NCBI GenBank assembly: GCA_003242515.1 | Contig: QGUS01000112.1 | Coordinates: 1-5,945 of the forward strand | Length of the DNA stretch: 5,945 nt | Reading direction: 5' to 3' | From: Actinomycetota bacterium | GTDB taxonomy: Bacteria > Actinomycetota > Acidimicrobiia > Spongiisociales > ZC4RG35 | Part shown: positions 5,865 to 5,945 of the stretch, one piece after another | How positions within the stretch are numbered: position 1 is the stretch's first letter | Layout: every line of letters starts with the position of its first letter | The notes under the pieces: model-generated | Told to the model about the DNA's origin: nothing | Seen by the model: only the letters and a program-made list of their open reading frames with translations | The model's database searches: none | Made by a program: the position numbers and the translations under genes

Positions 5865-5945
5865 CAGCGGGAGGCCCTACGCCACTCGTGGATGTTCCAG
5901 TACTCGGAGTCCCACCCGTTGAGGTCCCCGAACGCCTGGATGTGG
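5864..5945 (-). CDS. C-terminal end of a second family-5 solute-binding protein (truncated by window)
   Basis: The minus strand is open from the window edge to a TGA at 5866-5864 and encodes 26 residues ending in AFGDLNGWDSEYWNIHEW, then RRASR. Against the end of the complete binding protein (GYGVLNGWDSEFWNIADW, then YRE), 14 of 24 aligned positions are identical without a gap, and both proteins stop within two residues of each other. This is therefore the end of a paralogous solute-binding protein, not a shadow frame. The two genes lie in tandem on the same strand with 127 bases between them. The rest of the gene is outside the window, so its length, signal peptide and intactness cannot be judged. 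It could be the first receptor of the same importer or the last gene of a duplicated importer operon. Confidence 0.85.
   Translation of the reverse strand, partial: HIQAFGDLNGWDSEYWNIHEWRRASR

Noticed and set aside
1..5945. CRISPR arrays, transposases, phage genes, tRNA or rRNA genes
   Set aside because: No regularly spaced repeats, mobile-element proteins or RNA-gene signatures were seen on either strand.

Overview
The window is high-GC DNA, with G or C at most third codon positions. It carries a lipoprotein with a Ser/Thr/Gly-rich tether and Shine-Dalgarno sites of the GGAGG type. This suits an actinobacterium (Actinomycetota), and the style of the solute-binding lipoprotein would fit a deep-branching lineage such as Acidimicrobiia. 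The phylum is an inference and the class is a guess.

Layout. Positions 1-603 (+) hold the C-terminal part of a membrane permease of the ABC-3 metal-ion family (zinc/manganese type), whose start lies outside the window. It is followed after 29 bases by a complete PLP-dependent aminotransferase-fold enzyme of the MalY/PatB C-S lyase type (633-1742, +). A 140-base convergent gap (1743-1882) contains small GC-rich hairpins that may end transcription from both sides.

The rest of the window is on the minus strand and reads right to left as a dipeptide/oligopeptide-type ABC importer operon. The genes are the last 26 codons of one solute-binding protein (5864-5945, cut by the window edge), a complete family-5 solute-binding lipoprotein (3958-5736), a DppB/OppB-type permease (2831-3850) and a DppC/OppC-type permease (1883-2821). 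The two binding proteins share a clearly related C-terminus, so they are tandem paralogues. A strong two-part hairpin (3884-3931) sits between the lipoprotein gene and dppB. The two permease genes are 9 bases apart and probably translationally linked.

How the genes work together. The lipoprotein would be anchored outside the membrane, capture a peptide-like or other solute and deliver it to the DppB-DppC channel. No ATPase gene (DppD/DppF type) is present after dppC, where it is often found, so it must lie upstream of the window or elsewhere. The plus-strand pair is a separate unit, and a metal permease next to a C-S lyase has no obvious shared pathway.

Nothing here amounts to a new defence or mobile system. 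The points most worth a second look are the tandem binding-protein paralogues, the intercistronic hairpin, the absent ATPase genes, and the cysteine pairs in the extracytoplasmic parts of the importer.
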